64,000 nucleotides of DNA from Tahibacter aquaticus. GTDB lineage: Bacteria; Pseudomonadota; Gammaproteobacteria; Xanthomonadales; Rhodanobacteraceae. Both the position numbers and the translations under genes were made by a program. The DNA is taken from positions 1 through 64,000 of the forward strand of contig NZ_SNZH01000013.1 of assembly GCF_004363655.1 (NCBI RefSeq), in the 5' to 3' direction. Under the pieces are notes generated by a model. It did not search any database. It saw only the letters and a list, made by a program, of their open reading frames with translations, and had not been told where the DNA came from. How positions within the stretch are numbered: position 1 is the stretch's first letter; each line of letters begins with the position of its first letter. Positions 18,536 to 30,157 of the stretch are shown one piece after another.

Positions 18536-20146
18536 ATGCAGTACTTGTATTTGCGGCGCCATGAAGGTGCCGTGTGTTCGCGCATGCGCGTGCTGTTTGC
18601 ATTGGGGACAGGGCTGGCTATGGCGCTGCCCGTCGCGGCAACGGCAGCCTCATTCGCGGTCGCCAATCTCAACGACAGCGGCAGCGGCAGCCTGCGCGAT
18701 GCCATCGACCAGGCCAATCGCACGAGCGGTGCCGACAACGTCACGTTCAACAGTGGATTGAGCGGCACGATTACGCTGAGCTCCGGCGAAATCGCCATCT
18801 TCGACGCGCTGACCCTCGACGGTCCCGGTGCCAGCCGGCTTACGCTGAGCGGCGCCAACACATCGCGGATTTTCCGCATCGGTCCGCAAGCCGGCACGCC
18901 GGATGTATTTGCGACCAGCATCAGCGGCCTGAGCTTCAGCAGCGGCAGCTCGGCCGACGAAGGCGGCGCCATCTTCGTCGACGACAGCAACCTCACGGTC
19001 ACCGATTGCGTATTCCGCAATAACGCGGCGCAGCGCGGCGGCGGCCTGTACGCGTTTCCCAGCGCATCGACGACATTGAACCTGCGCCGCACCCGCTTCG
19101 AAAACAATATGGCCAACGCCGACGGCGGCGGCTTCGGTGCGCAGGACATCGATGCCGTCACACTGGATGCCGTCACAGCCAGCGGCAATAGCGCCGGCAA
19201 GAACGGGGGCGGCGGCTTCGTGCGCGGCGTAAACGTCAGCGTGGTCGACAGCGAATTCCGCGGCAATACCGACAGCACGCTGCCGCCGGGCATCGGCGGT
19301 ATTTCCGGGGGCGCCGGCCTGCGCCTGGACGGCTCCAAGCCTACGGCGACGATGACGATCAGCGATTCGCGCTTCGTCGGCAATACCAGCCAGCGCGGCC
19401 AGGGCGGCGCGCTGTGGCTGAGCGCAGTACCGCCGGAAACACTGCCCATCGTTGCCACCGTTGTGCTGGATCGCCTGCAACTCAGCAGCAACAGTGCGGA
19501 ACTTGGCGGCGGCGGCATCTATGGCAACAACATCAATGCGAGCCTGAGCGATTCGTCGCTCAGCGCCAACACGGCACAGCAGGCCGGCGGTGGCCTGGCC
19601 TGGCAGAGCTCAGGCAGCCTGTCACTGGTCAACGCTACGCTGAGCGGCAACAGCAGCGTACTGGGCAGCGGCGGCGGCATCTACAGCAGCAGCGCGACGG
19701 CGCTCGCACTGGCCTCCAGCACACTGGCCGGCAACACGGCCGGCAGCAGCGGTGGCGGCATACGCCGCGACGGCAGCAGCGCCAGCTTGCGCAACAGCAT
19801 CGTCGCCAACAACACTGCCGGCAGCGGTGCCGACCTCAGCGGGTCTTTTGCACCGAATTACAGCTTGATAAAAAACAACAGCGGCGCAAGCCTGACCGCC
19901 GGCAGCGGCAATCTCGCCACCGGCACCGATCCTTTGCTGGGCGGCCTGGACATTTACGGCGGCCCTACCCTGTCACTGTTGCCGGCGGCCGGCAGCCCGG
20001 TACTGAACGTTGGCGATCCCGCCGGCAGCGGCCTGCCGGGCAAGGATCAGCGCGGTCTTGTGCGCATCGCCGCCGGTCGCGTCGATATCGGTGCCGTCGA
20101 ACGGCAATTGCCCGAGGAGATGATCTTCCGCAACGGCCTGCAATAG
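18536..20146 (+). CDS. Secreted right-handed beta-helix protein with choice-of-anchor Q-type repeats
   Basis: The 536-residue protein has a signal peptide (VLFALGTGLAMALPVAATAA) and a long region of Ser/Gly/Asn-rich coils. LNDSGSGSLRDAIDQAN opens the domain as in polymorphic outer-membrane and choice-of-anchor Q proteins; repeats of the type GGG-(I/L)-x-n-S-x-x-L and SGNS follow every 20-25 residues, then LLGGLDIYGGPTLSLLPAAGSP and DQRGLVR. It ends EEMIFRNGLQ, like the tails of four other secreted proteins in this window. AAGGGG precedes the ATG at 18536; the ATG at 18584 is an alternative that shortens the signal peptide region. Role unknown; likely a surface or extracellular protein. Confidence 0.8.
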   Translation: MQYLYLRRHEGAVCSRMRVLFALGTGLAMALPVAATAASFAVANLNDSGSGSLRDAIDQANRTSGADNVTFNSGLSGTITLSSGEIAIFDALTLDGPGASRLTLSGANTSRIFRIGPQAGTPDVFATSISGLSFSSGSSADEGGAIFVDDSNLTVTDCVFRNNAAQRGGGLYAFPSASTTLNLRRTRFENNMANADGGGFGAQDIDAVTLDAVTASGNSAGKNGGGGFVRGVNVSVVDSEFRGNTDSTLPPGIGGISGGAGLRLDGSKPTATMTISDSRFVGNTSQRGQGGALWLSAVPPETLPIVATVVLDRLQLSSNSAELGGGGIYGNNINASLSDSSLSANTAQQAGGGLAWQSSGSLSLVNATLSGNSSVLGSGGGIYSSSATALALASSTLAGNTAGSSGGGIRRDGSSASLRNSIVANNTAGSGADLSGSFAPNYSLIKNNSGASLTAGSGNLATGTDPLLGGLDIYGGPTLSLLPAAGSPVLNVGDPAGSGLPGKDQRGLVRIAAGRVDIGAVERQLPEEMIFRNGLQ

Positions 20147-20150
20147 GCAT

Positions 20151-20186
20151 CGCTGCCGCAGGCCGTCGCGTCGGCCTGCGGCAGCG
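20151..20186. terminator. 14-bp perfect hairpin between convergent genes
   Basis: CGCTGCCGCAGGCC (20151-20164) pairs exactly with 20173-20186 around an 8-nt loop, 5 bp after the beta-helix stop and 6 bp before the thiC end. No U-tract is present. Confidence 0.55.
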
Positions 20187-20191
20187 TCGGC

Positions 20192-22208
<2,017 letters not shown>

Positions 22209-22268
22209 AGTCGCGCATTCAAGCATGAAGCGGGGGCGCGGTGCGAGCGACCGTTTGCGGCGCTGCTG

Positions 22269-22913
22269 TCAGGCAGCGCCGCGGCAGGGCGAATACGCAC
22301 GCAAAAACATGTCTACCGTCGCATTGATATGGTCTTCGGTTGCCGTTTCGCAGAACGGTTCCGAGCAGCCGCACATCATGCGCGCGTGCAGTTCGCCCTT
22401 GAGCAGACAAAAGAACTGCGAGGTGGCGCGCCAGACTTCGGGAATCTCCAGCTGGCCGCCGTCGACCTCAGCCTGCAGGAACGCTTCGAATGCGGCCTGC
22501 AGCTTCTTCGGACCCGCCTCCCAGAACAGCTGGGCCAGCTTCGTCGGCTGCGCTTGCGAGGTCATCATGCGGTGCAGCGCGATCGATTCTTCGGCAGTAA
22601 TCAGCGCGAAAAACGCCCTGGCTATGGTCAGCAGCTGACCACGGATAGGCCCCTGCAGATCGGCCAGGAACAATTCCGGCGGCAGTTGTTCCTCGCATTT
22701 CGCCTCGATCACCGACTTGAACAAGGTTTCCTTGTCGGTGAAGTGGCTATAGACGGTGAGTTTGGACACACCAGCTTCCGCGGCAATCGCGTCCATGCTG
22801 GTGCCATCGAAACCCTGGCGGGGGAAAAGGCGCTTGCCGGCTTGAAGAATAGCCGCACGCTTTTCCAGATCTTTGGGCCGCCCGGGAGCGGCCTGTTTCA
22901 TCAATGATGACAT
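22269..22913 (-). CDS. TetR family repressor of the adjacent RND pump
   Basis: The 214-residue regulator has a TetR helix-turn-helix at residues ~20-60 (AAILQAGKRLFPRQGFDGTS, then IAAEAGVSKLTVYSHFTDKE) and a divergent ligand domain resembling the AefR/AcrR-type C-terminal domain. It is divergent from the efflux adaptor gene, with less than 100 bp between, so it probably represses the pump and itself until a substrate binds. The ATG at 22913 is used; TTG at 22919 and ATG at 22901 are alternatives. Confidence 0.9.
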   Translation of the reverse strand: MSSLMKQAAPGRPKDLEKRAAILQAGKRLFPRQGFDGTSMDAIAAEAGVSKLTVYSHFTDKETLFKSVIEAKCEEQLPPELFLADLQGPIRGQLLTIARAFFALITAEESIALHRMMTSQAQPTKLAQLFWEAGPKKLQAAFEAFLQAEVDGGQLEIPEVWRATSQFFCLLKGELHARMMCGCSEPFCETATEDHINATVDMFLRAYSPCRGAA

Positions 22914-22926
22914 GGCCAAATGAAAT

Positions 22927-22973
22927 ACTAGACAGTGCAGTTTAGTAATGATACTGTACCGAGCAGTTTAGGT
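22927..22973. promoter_or_regulatory. Probable TetR operator with repeated half-sites
   Basis: ACTAGAC-N6-GTTTAGT (22927-22946) is a palindrome with one mismatch. The sequence GCAGTTTAG recurs at about 22963-22971, where it follows an ACTG forming a second, shorter inverted repeat. Both lie between the divergent TetR and adaptor genes, in an AT-rich stretch likely to contain both promoters. Confidence 0.5.
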
Positions 22974-23009
22974 AAACCCGCCCGCTGAATTCCTTTGAGG
23001 ATTGTAACA

Positions 23010-24143
23010 ATGCGTGCCCCCGTCGCCCCCAGTCCGCTGAACCGTTTGAGCCGGCTGGGCCTAGGCCTGATTCTCGCGCTCCCCACTGTCCTTTGGTTGT
23101 CCGGCTGCAGCACTCACGCCGAAGTACAGGATCCCATCCGCCCCGCCATCGTCGCGCAACCGCAATCCGCGGCTGCCGAATCCGGCACTCTTTATAGTGG
23201 GGACATTAAAGCCCGTTACGAGAGCGCCCTCGGTTTCCGCGTCGGCGGCAAGATCCGCCAGCGCCATGTCGATGTCGGCGCACACGTAAAAGCCGGCGAT
23301 CTCATCGCCGAACTCGACCCGCAAGACCTTCATCTCCAGGCCGGCAGTGCAAGGGCTGCGCTGGCCGCAGCCGACGCCGATCTGGCCACGGCAAAGTCCG
23401 AGCGTACGCGCTATGAAGCGCTGCGCGGCAAGAATTTCGTCAGCGAAACCCAATTTGACGCGGTCGACAACCGTCTCAAGGCCGCTGCGGCGCGTGCGAC
23501 CGAGGCCCGAGCTGCCCTGAATGTGGCACAGAACCAGGCCGGCTACTCCGAATTGCGCGCCGACCATGACGGCGTCATCACCAGCATGATGGCCGAAGCC
23601 GGCCAAGTGGTAGCACCTGGCCAGAGCATCGCCACCCTGGCCCGCGACGGCGAGCGCGAAGTCGAGATCAGCGTGCCCGAAAACCGCATTGCCGATTACA
23701 GGAAAGACCAGGCCGCCATTGTCGAACTCTGGGCCGAAGCCGGCAAGCATCTCTCCGGCACCTTGCGCGAGATCTCACCAGAAGCCGACGCCACTACGCG
23801 AACCTTCCGTGTCCGCGTAGCCTTGGGCGAGAACTCCGGCTCGGCCAAACTGGGCCAGACCGCCCGGGTGTTCTTTGCCGGCGGCGAGCTCGAATCGGCT
23901 CATCTGATCCCGCTTTCGGCGCTGTACGAGCACGAGGGCAAGCCGGCTGTCTGGATACTCGATACAAAAACGCGTCAGGTGCACATCAAGCCGGTCACGG
24001 TCAGCGCCTATCGCGAACAAGGTGTCGTACTGAAGGACGGACTCGGCAACCAGGATTGGATCGTCGCGGCCGGCGTGCACAAGTTGCGCGAAGGCCAGTC
24101 GGTTAATCCGGTCGACCACAGCAACAAGCCGCTGACACTCTGA
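23010..24143 (+). CDS. RND efflux periplasmic adaptor (membrane fusion) lipoprotein
   Basis: The 377-residue protein has a lipoprotein signal with the lipobox LSGC (Cys at about residue 33), so it is anchored to a membrane by lipid. The mature protein follows the HlyD/AcrA order: GYVRVGGKI-type beta-strand (LGFRVGGKIRQRHVDVGAHV, lipoyl half), a helical hairpin with A-rich coiled coil (ALAAADADLATAKSE), the second lipoyl half (GYSELRADHDGVITSMMAEA) and the beta-barrel. It links the inner-membrane pump encoded downstream with an outer-membrane channel. Nearby tolC could supply the latter. Confidence 0.93.
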   Translation: MRAPVAPSPLNRLSRLGLGLILALPTVLWLSGCSTHAEVQDPIRPAIVAQPQSAAAESGTLYSGDIKARYESALGFRVGGKIRQRHVDVGAHVKAGDLIAELDPQDLHLQAGSARAALAAADADLATAKSERTRYEALRGKNFVSETQFDAVDNRLKAAAARATEARAALNVAQNQAGYSELRADHDGVITSMMAEAGQVVAPGQSIATLARDGEREVEISVPENRIADYRKDQAAIVELWAEAGKHLSGTLREISPEADATTRTFRVRVALGENSGSAKLGQTARVFFAGGELESAHLIPLSALYEHEGKPAVWILDTKTRQVHIKPVTVSAYREQGVVLKDGLGNQDWIVAAGVHKLREGQSVNPVDHSNKPLTL

Positions 24144-24320
24144 CCGACAACGCTTCCCCGCCCGTCCGCTGTCCGCCGCTCTCCCCCCCCCTCCCGGCGG
24201 CCTGACAGCGGACCGGGCACCTCCTTGCGCGGCGCCGTGTGACTGCACAGCGCCGAACCCACCACCGCAACGACGCAACCGCCCAGCCGGCCGGCGTCGA
24301 CACTCGCCATAAAAACAACA

Positions 24321-27300
24321 ATGAGCCGATTCAACCTGTCCGAGTGGGCCCTGCGCAATCAGTCCATCGTGCGCTACTTCATCGTGGTACTGGCCCTGGT
24401 CGGCATACTTGCCTACCGTTCGCTGGGCCAGTCCGAGGATCCGCCGTTCACCTTCAAGGCCATGGTCATCCATACCACCTGGCCAGGTGCGACCGCCGCG
24501 GAAATCAACGAACAAATCACTGAACGCATCGAAAAGAAGCTGCAGGAGTTGCCGGACCTGGAATTCCTGCGCAGCTACGCGCGTCCGGGCGAATCGCAGA
24601 TCATCGTCGTAGCCAAGGATTCGCTCGACTCGCGCTACGTACCCGACCTCTGGTACCAGGTGCGCAAGAAGGTCAGCGATATCCGCCACACCCTGCCGCC
24701 CGGGGCGCAGGGGCCGTTCTTCAACGACGAGTTCGGCGACACCTTCGGCAATATCTACGCGCTGACCGGCGAAGGCTTTTCGTATGCCCAGCTGAAAGAC
24801 TACGCCGAGCGCCTGAAGCTGGAACTGCTGCGCGTGCCCAATGTGGCCAAGGTCGACCTGATCGGCCTGCAGGACGAAAAAATCTATATCGAAGTATCCA
24901 ACGCCAAGCTGGCCACCCTCGGTGTGAGCTTCGCCCAGGTCCAGGCCACGCTCGAAGCGCAGAACGCCATCACGCCGGCGGGCAGCTTCGAAACCGTGTC
25001 CGACCGCATCTATCTGCGCACCAGCGGTGCCTTCGATTCGGCCGACGCGATCCGCGACATCGCCATCCGTGCCAACGGCCGCCTGTTCCGCCTCGGCGAC
25101 GTAGCCGAGGTGCACCGTGGCTACAGCGACCCGCCGCAGCCGCGCCTGCGCTTCATGGGCAAGGACGGCCTCGGCATCGCCGTATCGATGAAAAAAGGCG
25201 GCGACATCATCCAGCTCGGCCGCGACCTGGACGCTGCGACCCAGCGCCTGGAAACCAGCCTGCCCATAGGCCTGGAGCTATCGCGCGTGGCCGATCAGCC
25301 GCATGCGGTGCAGCGTTCGGTCAACGAATTCGTGCGCACCCTGGCCGAAGCCGTAATCATCGTGCTGCTGGTCAGCTTTTTCTCGCTGGGCTTCCGCACC
25401 GGACTGGTAGTGGCATTGTCGATTCCGCTGGTATTGGCGATGACCTTCGCCGCCATGCGCTATTTCGGCATCGACCTGCACAAGATCTCGCTGGGCGCAC
25501 TGGTGCTGGCGCTGGGACTGCTGGTCGACGATGCCATCATCGCCGTGGAAATGATGGCGGTGAAGATGGAACAGGGTTATGACCGCGTCAGCGCAGCGGC
25601 CTTCGCCTACACCTCGACCGCGTTCCCCATGCTGACCGGCACGCTGGTCACTGCTGCAGGCTTTCTGCCTATCGCCACCGCGCAATCAGGCACAGGCGAA
25701 TACACACGTTCCATTTTCCAGGTTGTGACGATTGCACTGATCATTTCCTGGGTGGCTGCGGTGATCTTCATCCCCTACCTCGGCTACAAGCTGCTGCCCG
25801 ACCTGGGCAAGCCGGCAGAACCACCGCCGCCGGGCTCGTTCGGTGCACGCGCAGACTCGCTGCGCCGGCGCGCGATCGGTCTGCTGCCGCGGCGCCTGCG
25901 CGGCGTACTCGCCGGCGGGCCGCCTCAAGGCCATGCACACGATCCATATGCAACACCGTTCTACCGCCGCTTCCGCGATCTGGTCGAATGGTGCGTATCG
26001 CATCGCCGCATCGTGATCGTCGCGACGCTGCTGCTGTTCGTCGGTTCCATCGTCGGCTTCCGCTTCGTGCAACAGCAGTTCTTTCCGGATTCGACCCGGC
26101 CTGAGCTGATGGTCGACATGAAGCTGACCGAAGGCTCCTCGCTCGAAGCGACCGCGACCCAGGTGAAGAAACTGGAAGCCTGGCTGGCCCAGCGGCCGGA
26201 GCTGGAGAACTATGTCTCCTATGTCGGCACGGGTTCGCCGCGTTTCTACCTGCCGCTGGACCAGCAGCTGCCGCAGGCCAGCTTCGCCCAGTTCGTGCTG
26301 CTGACCAAGGGCCCGCAGGAACGCGAAAAGCTGCGCGCCGACCTGCTCAGGCTGTTCGAAGTCGATTTCCCGGAGCTGCGCGGCCGCGTGCTGCGCCTGG
26401 AAAACGGCCCTCCCGTTGGCTATCCGATCCAGTTCCGCATCTCCGGCGAAGACATTGCACTGGTACGCACCTATGCGCGCCAGGTGGCCGAGCAAGTGCG
26501 CAAGAATCCGCATATGCGCAATGTGAACCTGGACTGGGATGAGCCCAGCAAGGTGATCCGCCTGGTCATCGACCAGGACCGCGCCCGCGTACTCGGCGTC
26601 AGTTCGCAGGATCTGTCGAATTTCCTGCAAAGCTCGCTGTCCGGCGTACCGATCTCGATCTATCGCGAAAAGGACGAGCTGATCCAGGTGCAACTGCGCG
26701 GCCCGGCCGAAGAACGCGCCCAGCTGTCGCTGCTGGAAAACCTCGCCGTACCCACCGCCTCAGGCAAGACCGTGTCGCTGGGGCAGATCGCCAAGCTCGA
26801 ATACGCGGTGGAAGAAGGCATCATCTGGCGCCGCAACCGCCTGCCCACGATCACCGTGCGCGGCGATACCGACGGCCTGATGCAGCCGCCGACCATCACC
26901 GCGGCGATCGACCCCACGCTGGAGAATATCCGCGCCAAGCTGCCCGCCGGCTATCTGCTGGAAGTCGGCGGCACGGTCGAGGACTCGGGCAAAGGCCAGC
27001 GTTCGGTCAATGCCGGTGTGCCGCTGTTCCTGTTCGTGGTGCTGACCCTGCTCATGCTGCAATTGAAGAGCTTCAGCCGCACCATCATGGTGTTCCTGAC
27101 CGCACCACTGGGACTGATCGGCGTAACCCTGTTCCTGCTCGTCTTCAACGTGCCGTTCGGTTTTGTCGCCATGCTCGGCACGATTGCGCTGTCAGGCATG
27201 ATCATGCGCAACTCGGTCATCCTGATCGACCAGATCGAACAGGACATCGGCAAGGGCCACGCGCCCTGGGAAGCGATCATCGACGCGACCGTCCGGCGCT

Positions 27301-27506
27301 TCCGCCCCATCGTACTCACCGCGCTGGCCGCGATCCTGGCCATGATTCCGCTCTCGCGCAGCGCATTTTTCGGACCGATGGCCGTTGCCATCATGGGTGG
27401 CCTGTTCGTTGCAACGGCGCTGACCCTGCTCTTTCTGCCAGCCCTCTACGCCGCCTGGTTCCGGGTGAAACGCCCGGACGTGGCAGCAGCACCGGCCGGC
27501 GCATAG
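24321..27506 (+). CDS. RND efflux pump, AcrB/TriC-like
   Basis: The 1061-residue inner-membrane pump has the RND layout of 12 transmembrane helices and two large periplasmic loops. The proton-relay aspartates of helix 4 are in LGLLVDDAIIAVEMM; FRTGLVVALSIPLVLAMTF resembles the TriC group. The substrate is probably drugs or toxic hydrophobic molecules. It is 177 bp downstream of the adaptor gene on the same strand; that gap contains a C-rich run and no gene. Control presumably comes from the TetR protein. Confidence 0.95.
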   Translation: MSRFNLSEWALRNQSIVRYFIVVLALVGILAYRSLGQSEDPPFTFKAMVIHTTWPGATAAEINEQITERIEKKLQELPDLEFLRSYARPGESQIIVVAKDSLDSRYVPDLWYQVRKKVSDIRHTLPPGAQGPFFNDEFGDTFGNIYALTGEGFSYAQLKDYAERLKLELLRVPNVAKVDLIGLQDEKIYIEVSNAKLATLGVSFAQVQATLEAQNAITPAGSFETVSDRIYLRTSGAFDSADAIRDIAIRANGRLFRLGDVAEVHRGYSDPPQPRLRFMGKDGLGIAVSMKKGGDIIQLGRDLDAATQRLETSLPIGLELSRVADQPHAVQRSVNEFVRTLAEAVIIVLLVSFFSLGFRTGLVVALSIPLVLAMTFAAMRYFGIDLHKISLGALVLALGLLVDDAIIAVEMMAVKMEQGYDRVSAAAFAYTSTAFPMLTGTLVTAAGFLPIATAQSGTGEYTRSIFQVVTIALIISWVAAVIFIPYLGYKLLPDLGKPAEPPPPGSFGARADSLRRRAIGLLPRRLRGVLAGGPPQGHAHDPYATPFYRRFRDLVEWCVSHRRIVIVATLLLFVGSIVGFRFVQQQFFPDSTRPELMVDMKLTEGSSLEATATQVKKLEAWLAQRPELENYVSYVGTGSPRFYLPLDQQLPQASFAQFVLLTKGPQEREKLRADLLRLFEVDFPELRGRVLRLENGPPVGYPIQFRISGEDIALVRTYARQVAEQVRKNPHMRNVNLDWDEPSKVIRLVIDQDRARVLGVSSQDLSNFLQSSLSGVPISIYREKDELIQVQLRGPAEERAQLSLLENLAVPTASGKTVSLGQIAKLEYAVEEGIIWRRNRLPTITVRGDTDGLMQPPTITAAIDPTLENIRAKLPAGYLLEVGGTVEDSGKGQRSVNAGVPLFLFVVLTLLMLQLKSFSRTIMVFLTAPLGLIGVTLFLLVFNVPFGFVAMLGTIALSGMIMRNSVILIDQIEQDIGKGHAPWEAIIDATVRRFRPIVLTALAAILAMIPLSRSAFFGPMAVAIMGGLFVATALTLLFLPALYAAWFRVKRPDVAAAPAGA

Positions 27507-27516
27507 GACCCTGTCA

Positions 27517-27834
27517 ATGTCATCCATCGCCGAACTACGCCTTTCCCAATCCTTCAAACTCGCCCAGCGCAGCTTCGCCGCCCTGCTCGACGGCCGTCAT
27601 TTCGATGCCAGCCTGGCCATGGCAGCGCGTGTACGCATCGCGGCGCTGGACAAGCTTGACCTTGGCCGGCTGACCCGCTGGCTGGCCTGGCAGAGCTGGG
27701 TACGCAACCACCAGGCGCTGACGCGCATCGAACGCGTCGACCAGCGTTTGGCGGCCAGTGTCCTGCACGCCCGTTCGCGACTTCCCGCAGACGGACGTCC
27801 GGCCCTGTCCGGAAACCCGCGCCGGACAGCGTAA
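27517..27834 (+). CDS. Small hypothetical protein after the RND pump
   Basis: The 105-residue frame begins 10 nt after the pump stop, with AGGA overlapping that stop codon and placed 8 nt before the ATG, which argues for translation. The sequence is Arg/Ala/Leu-rich, with predicted helices (SQSFKLAQRSFAALLDG, ALDKLDLGRLTRWLAWQSW) and no signal peptide or membrane segment. I recognise no family. It may be a lineage-specific cytoplasmic protein or a weakly translated frame. Confidence 0.5.
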   Translation: MSSIAELRLSQSFKLAQRSFAALLDGRHFDASLAMAARVRIAALDKLDLGRLTRWLAWQSWVRNHQALTRIERVDQRLAASVLHARSRLPADGRPALSGNPRRTA

Positions 27835-27967
27835 GGTGAGGAATGTCAGACACTTGCGGTGACTTCCGGCACTAACTGCCGGGCCTGCAAGCAGCGATCC
27901 TGAATTTGCTGTAACGGGCGACAGCGCCTATGCTTTCGCCCCTTTTCCGTTGCGCTGGAGTGCTGCC

Positions 27968-28624
27968 GTGTCCCTGAATCTCGAAAGGGCCCGTTTCAAC
28001 ATGATCGAGCAGCAGGTACGTCCCTGGGACGTGCTGGACGCGCGCGTGCTCGCCGTGCTGGGCCAAGTGCAGCGCGAACACTATGTCAGTACCGAACACC
28101 GCCAGCTCGCCTTTGCCGACCTGCAACTGCCGCTGGGCCACGGCGAATTCATGATGAAGCCGGTCATCGAAGGCCGCGTGCTGCAGGCCGTCGAGGTACA
28201 GCCCGGCGACAGCGTGCTGGAAATCGGCACGGGTTCGGGTTTCCTTACCGCCTGCCTGGCCAGGCTGGGCCGCGAGGTCGTCAGCGTGGAACAGCATGCC
28301 GACCTGGCCGCCGGTGCCAGCGAGCGGCTGCAACGCGACGGCATCGCCAATGCACAGGTGCAAGTGGCCGAGGCCATTCAGGGTTTCGAACCCAGGCGCG
28401 AGTTCGACGTCATCGTGCTGACCGGCGCCGTTTTTGCACTACCTGAAAAAATCAAGAACTGGCTCAAGCCCGGCGGACGGCTTTTTGCCGTGATCGGCGA
28501 ATCTCCGGTGCAGCAGGCCATTGTTTTTACGCGCGATGGCTCCACTGTGCGCGAGACCTCTTTGTTCGAAACCGATCTTGCCTATCTGACGAACGCGGCG
28601 CCGCCCAAGCGCTTCAGTCTGTAA
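27968..28624 (+). CDS. pcm: Protein-L-isoaspartate O-methyltransferase-like protein
   Basis: The 218-residue protein has the SAM-binding motif VLEIGTGSGFLTACLARLG and the FNMIEQQVRPWDVLD N-terminus seen in Pcm homologues encoded beside tolC in Xanthomonadales. The active-site loop is divergent (LQLPLGHGEFMMKP) compared with the ALPIGxGQTISQP of E. coli Pcm, so the true substrate is uncertain. The GTG at 27968 has GGAG 8 nt upstream. It is followed 75 bp later by tolC on the same strand. Confidence 0.85.
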   Translation: MSLNLERARFNMIEQQVRPWDVLDARVLAVLGQVQREHYVSTEHRQLAFADLQLPLGHGEFMMKPVIEGRVLQAVEVQPGDSVLEIGTGSGFLTACLARLGREVVSVEQHADLAAGASERLQRDGIANAQVQVAEAIQGFEPRREFDVIVLTGAVFALPEKIKNWLKPGGRLFAVIGESPVQQAIVFTRDGSTVRETSLFETDLAYLTNAAPPKRFSL

Positions 28625-28699
28625 CGTTCTTCGGCCGAGCGAGTTCGCTAAACTTTATTTGAGCCTTAACTCCAGGACGGCTCCTTCCAGGAAGCGACA

Positions 28700-30094
28700 A
28701 TGACCAAGCGAATCCCGTTCAAGCTGCTGCCCCTGTCACTGGCTTTGATGCTGGTGCCGGCCCTCGCATCGGCCGAAGACCTGACCCAGGTATACGACCT
28801 GGCCCGCCAGAACGACCCCGTCCTGTCCGGCGCAGAAGCCCAGCGCCTGTCCGTCGGCGAAGGCGTCGACCAGGCCACCGCGCAGCTGCTGCCGCAGATT
28901 GCCGCCACGTTCGACTTCGGCGACAGCCGCAGCACGCGCTACAGCTCCGGCATCGGGCAGGACCAGGAAGGCAATTTCGGCATCCGCGTCATCACCAGCG
29001 AATCCGACGGCCGCAGCACGACCCTGTCGGGCCAGTTGACCCAGTCCATCATCGATTTCTCGAAGTGGACGGCGCGCAAGGCGGCCAAGGAACTCGCCCT
29101 GCGCGGCGATGCGCAATACCTGCAGGCAGAACAGGGCCTTGCCATCCGCGTCTCGACGGCTTATTTCGCCGTGCTGACCGCGGAAGACACGCTGACCTTC
29201 TCCCAGGCCGAGGAAAAAGCCTTGAGCCGCCAGTTGGACCAGGCGCAGCAGCGTTTCGAAGTGGGCCTGTCGGCGATCACCGATGTGAACGAAGCCAAGG
29301 CCCAGTATGACTCGGCCCGCGCCGCAACCATCCTGGCGCAGAACTCGCTGGAAGACGCCCGCGAAGCCCTGCGCGAAATCACCGGCAAGGAGCCCGGCGC
29401 CCTGTCCCGCCTGCGCGCCGATCTGCCGCTGAAAGAGCCGGTACCGAACGACATGCAGGCCTGGGTCGATCGCGCCCTGGCGGAAAATCCCTCGCTGAAG
29501 GCCCAGGAATACGCCGTCGAAGCGGCCAAGGCGAACATCAATACCGCCCGCTCCGGCCACCTGCCGACCCTGTCCGGCACCATCAGCTATCAGCGCAACC
29601 CGAGCTGGGGCGACGGCTCGTCCAGCCAGAACCCGACGCCGGGCGACATCCACAGCAACGGCCGCGACACCAATCGCAGCATCGGCCTGCGCCTGAGCGT
29701 GCCGATCTTCACCGGTGGCTATACCCAGTCGCGCGTGCGCCAGGCCGTCTACGACCGCGATGCGGCCACCGATCTGCTGGAACAGAACAAGCGCGCGCTG
29801 GTGCGCAATACGCGCCTGAACTTCCGCTCGGTCGTCGCCGGCATCAGCGAAGTGGAAGCACGCAAGCAGGCCGTGGTTTCGGCCAACAGCGCACTGGAAG
29901 CGACCCAGGCCGGCTTCGAAGTCGGTACCCGCACCATCGTCGACGTGCTGCTGTCCCAGCGCCAGCTGTACCAGGCCCAGCGCGACCATTCGCAGGCCCG
30001 CCACAGCTTCGTGCTGAACCAGCTGCTGCTGCGCCAGTCCGCCGGCAACGTCGGGCCCAAGGATCTGCAGGAAGTCAACGCGCTGCTCGAATGA
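28700..30094 (+). CDS. tolC: TolC family outer-membrane channel protein
   Basis: The 464-residue protein carries a signal peptide (LLPLSLALMLVPALASAE) and two OEP repeats, each starting with a helix like LTQVYDLARQNDPVLSGAEA and including LGEARYQAG-type segments (QQRFEVGLSAITDVNEAKAQ and QAGFEVGTRTIVDVLLSQRQ). It forms the trimeric outer-membrane tunnel used by tripartite pumps and type I secretion, and may serve the RND pump upstream. A strong terminator follows the gene. Confidence 0.94.
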   Translation: MTKRIPFKLLPLSLALMLVPALASAEDLTQVYDLARQNDPVLSGAEAQRLSVGEGVDQATAQLLPQIAATFDFGDSRSTRYSSGIGQDQEGNFGIRVITSESDGRSTTLSGQLTQSIIDFSKWTARKAAKELALRGDAQYLQAEQGLAIRVSTAYFAVLTAEDTLTFSQAEEKALSRQLDQAQQRFEVGLSAITDVNEAKAQYDSARAATILAQNSLEDAREALREITGKEPGALSRLRADLPLKEPVPNDMQAWVDRALAENPSLKAQEYAVEAAKANINTARSGHLPTLSGTISYQRNPSWGDGSSSQNPTPGDIHSNGRDTNRSIGLRLSVPIFTGGYTQSRVRQAVYDRDAATDLLEQNKRALVRNTRLNFRSVVAGISEVEARKQAVVSANSALEATQAGFEVGTRTIVDVLLSQRQLYQAQRDHSQARHSFVLNQLLLRQSAGNVGPKDLQEVNALLE

Positions 30095-30120
30095 TCGGGC
30101 ACGCGTAAAAAGCCACAAAG

Positions 30121-30149
30121 AAAAAAGCGGACTACGGTCCGCTTTTTTC
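30121..30149 (+). terminator. Rho-independent terminator after tolC
   Basis: A6 then GCGGAC (30127-30132), a 4-nt loop and GTCCGC (30137-30142) followed by T6. With the A/T pairs included the stem is at least 11 bp. Confidence 0.92.
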
Positions 30150-30157
30150 TTTTGCGT

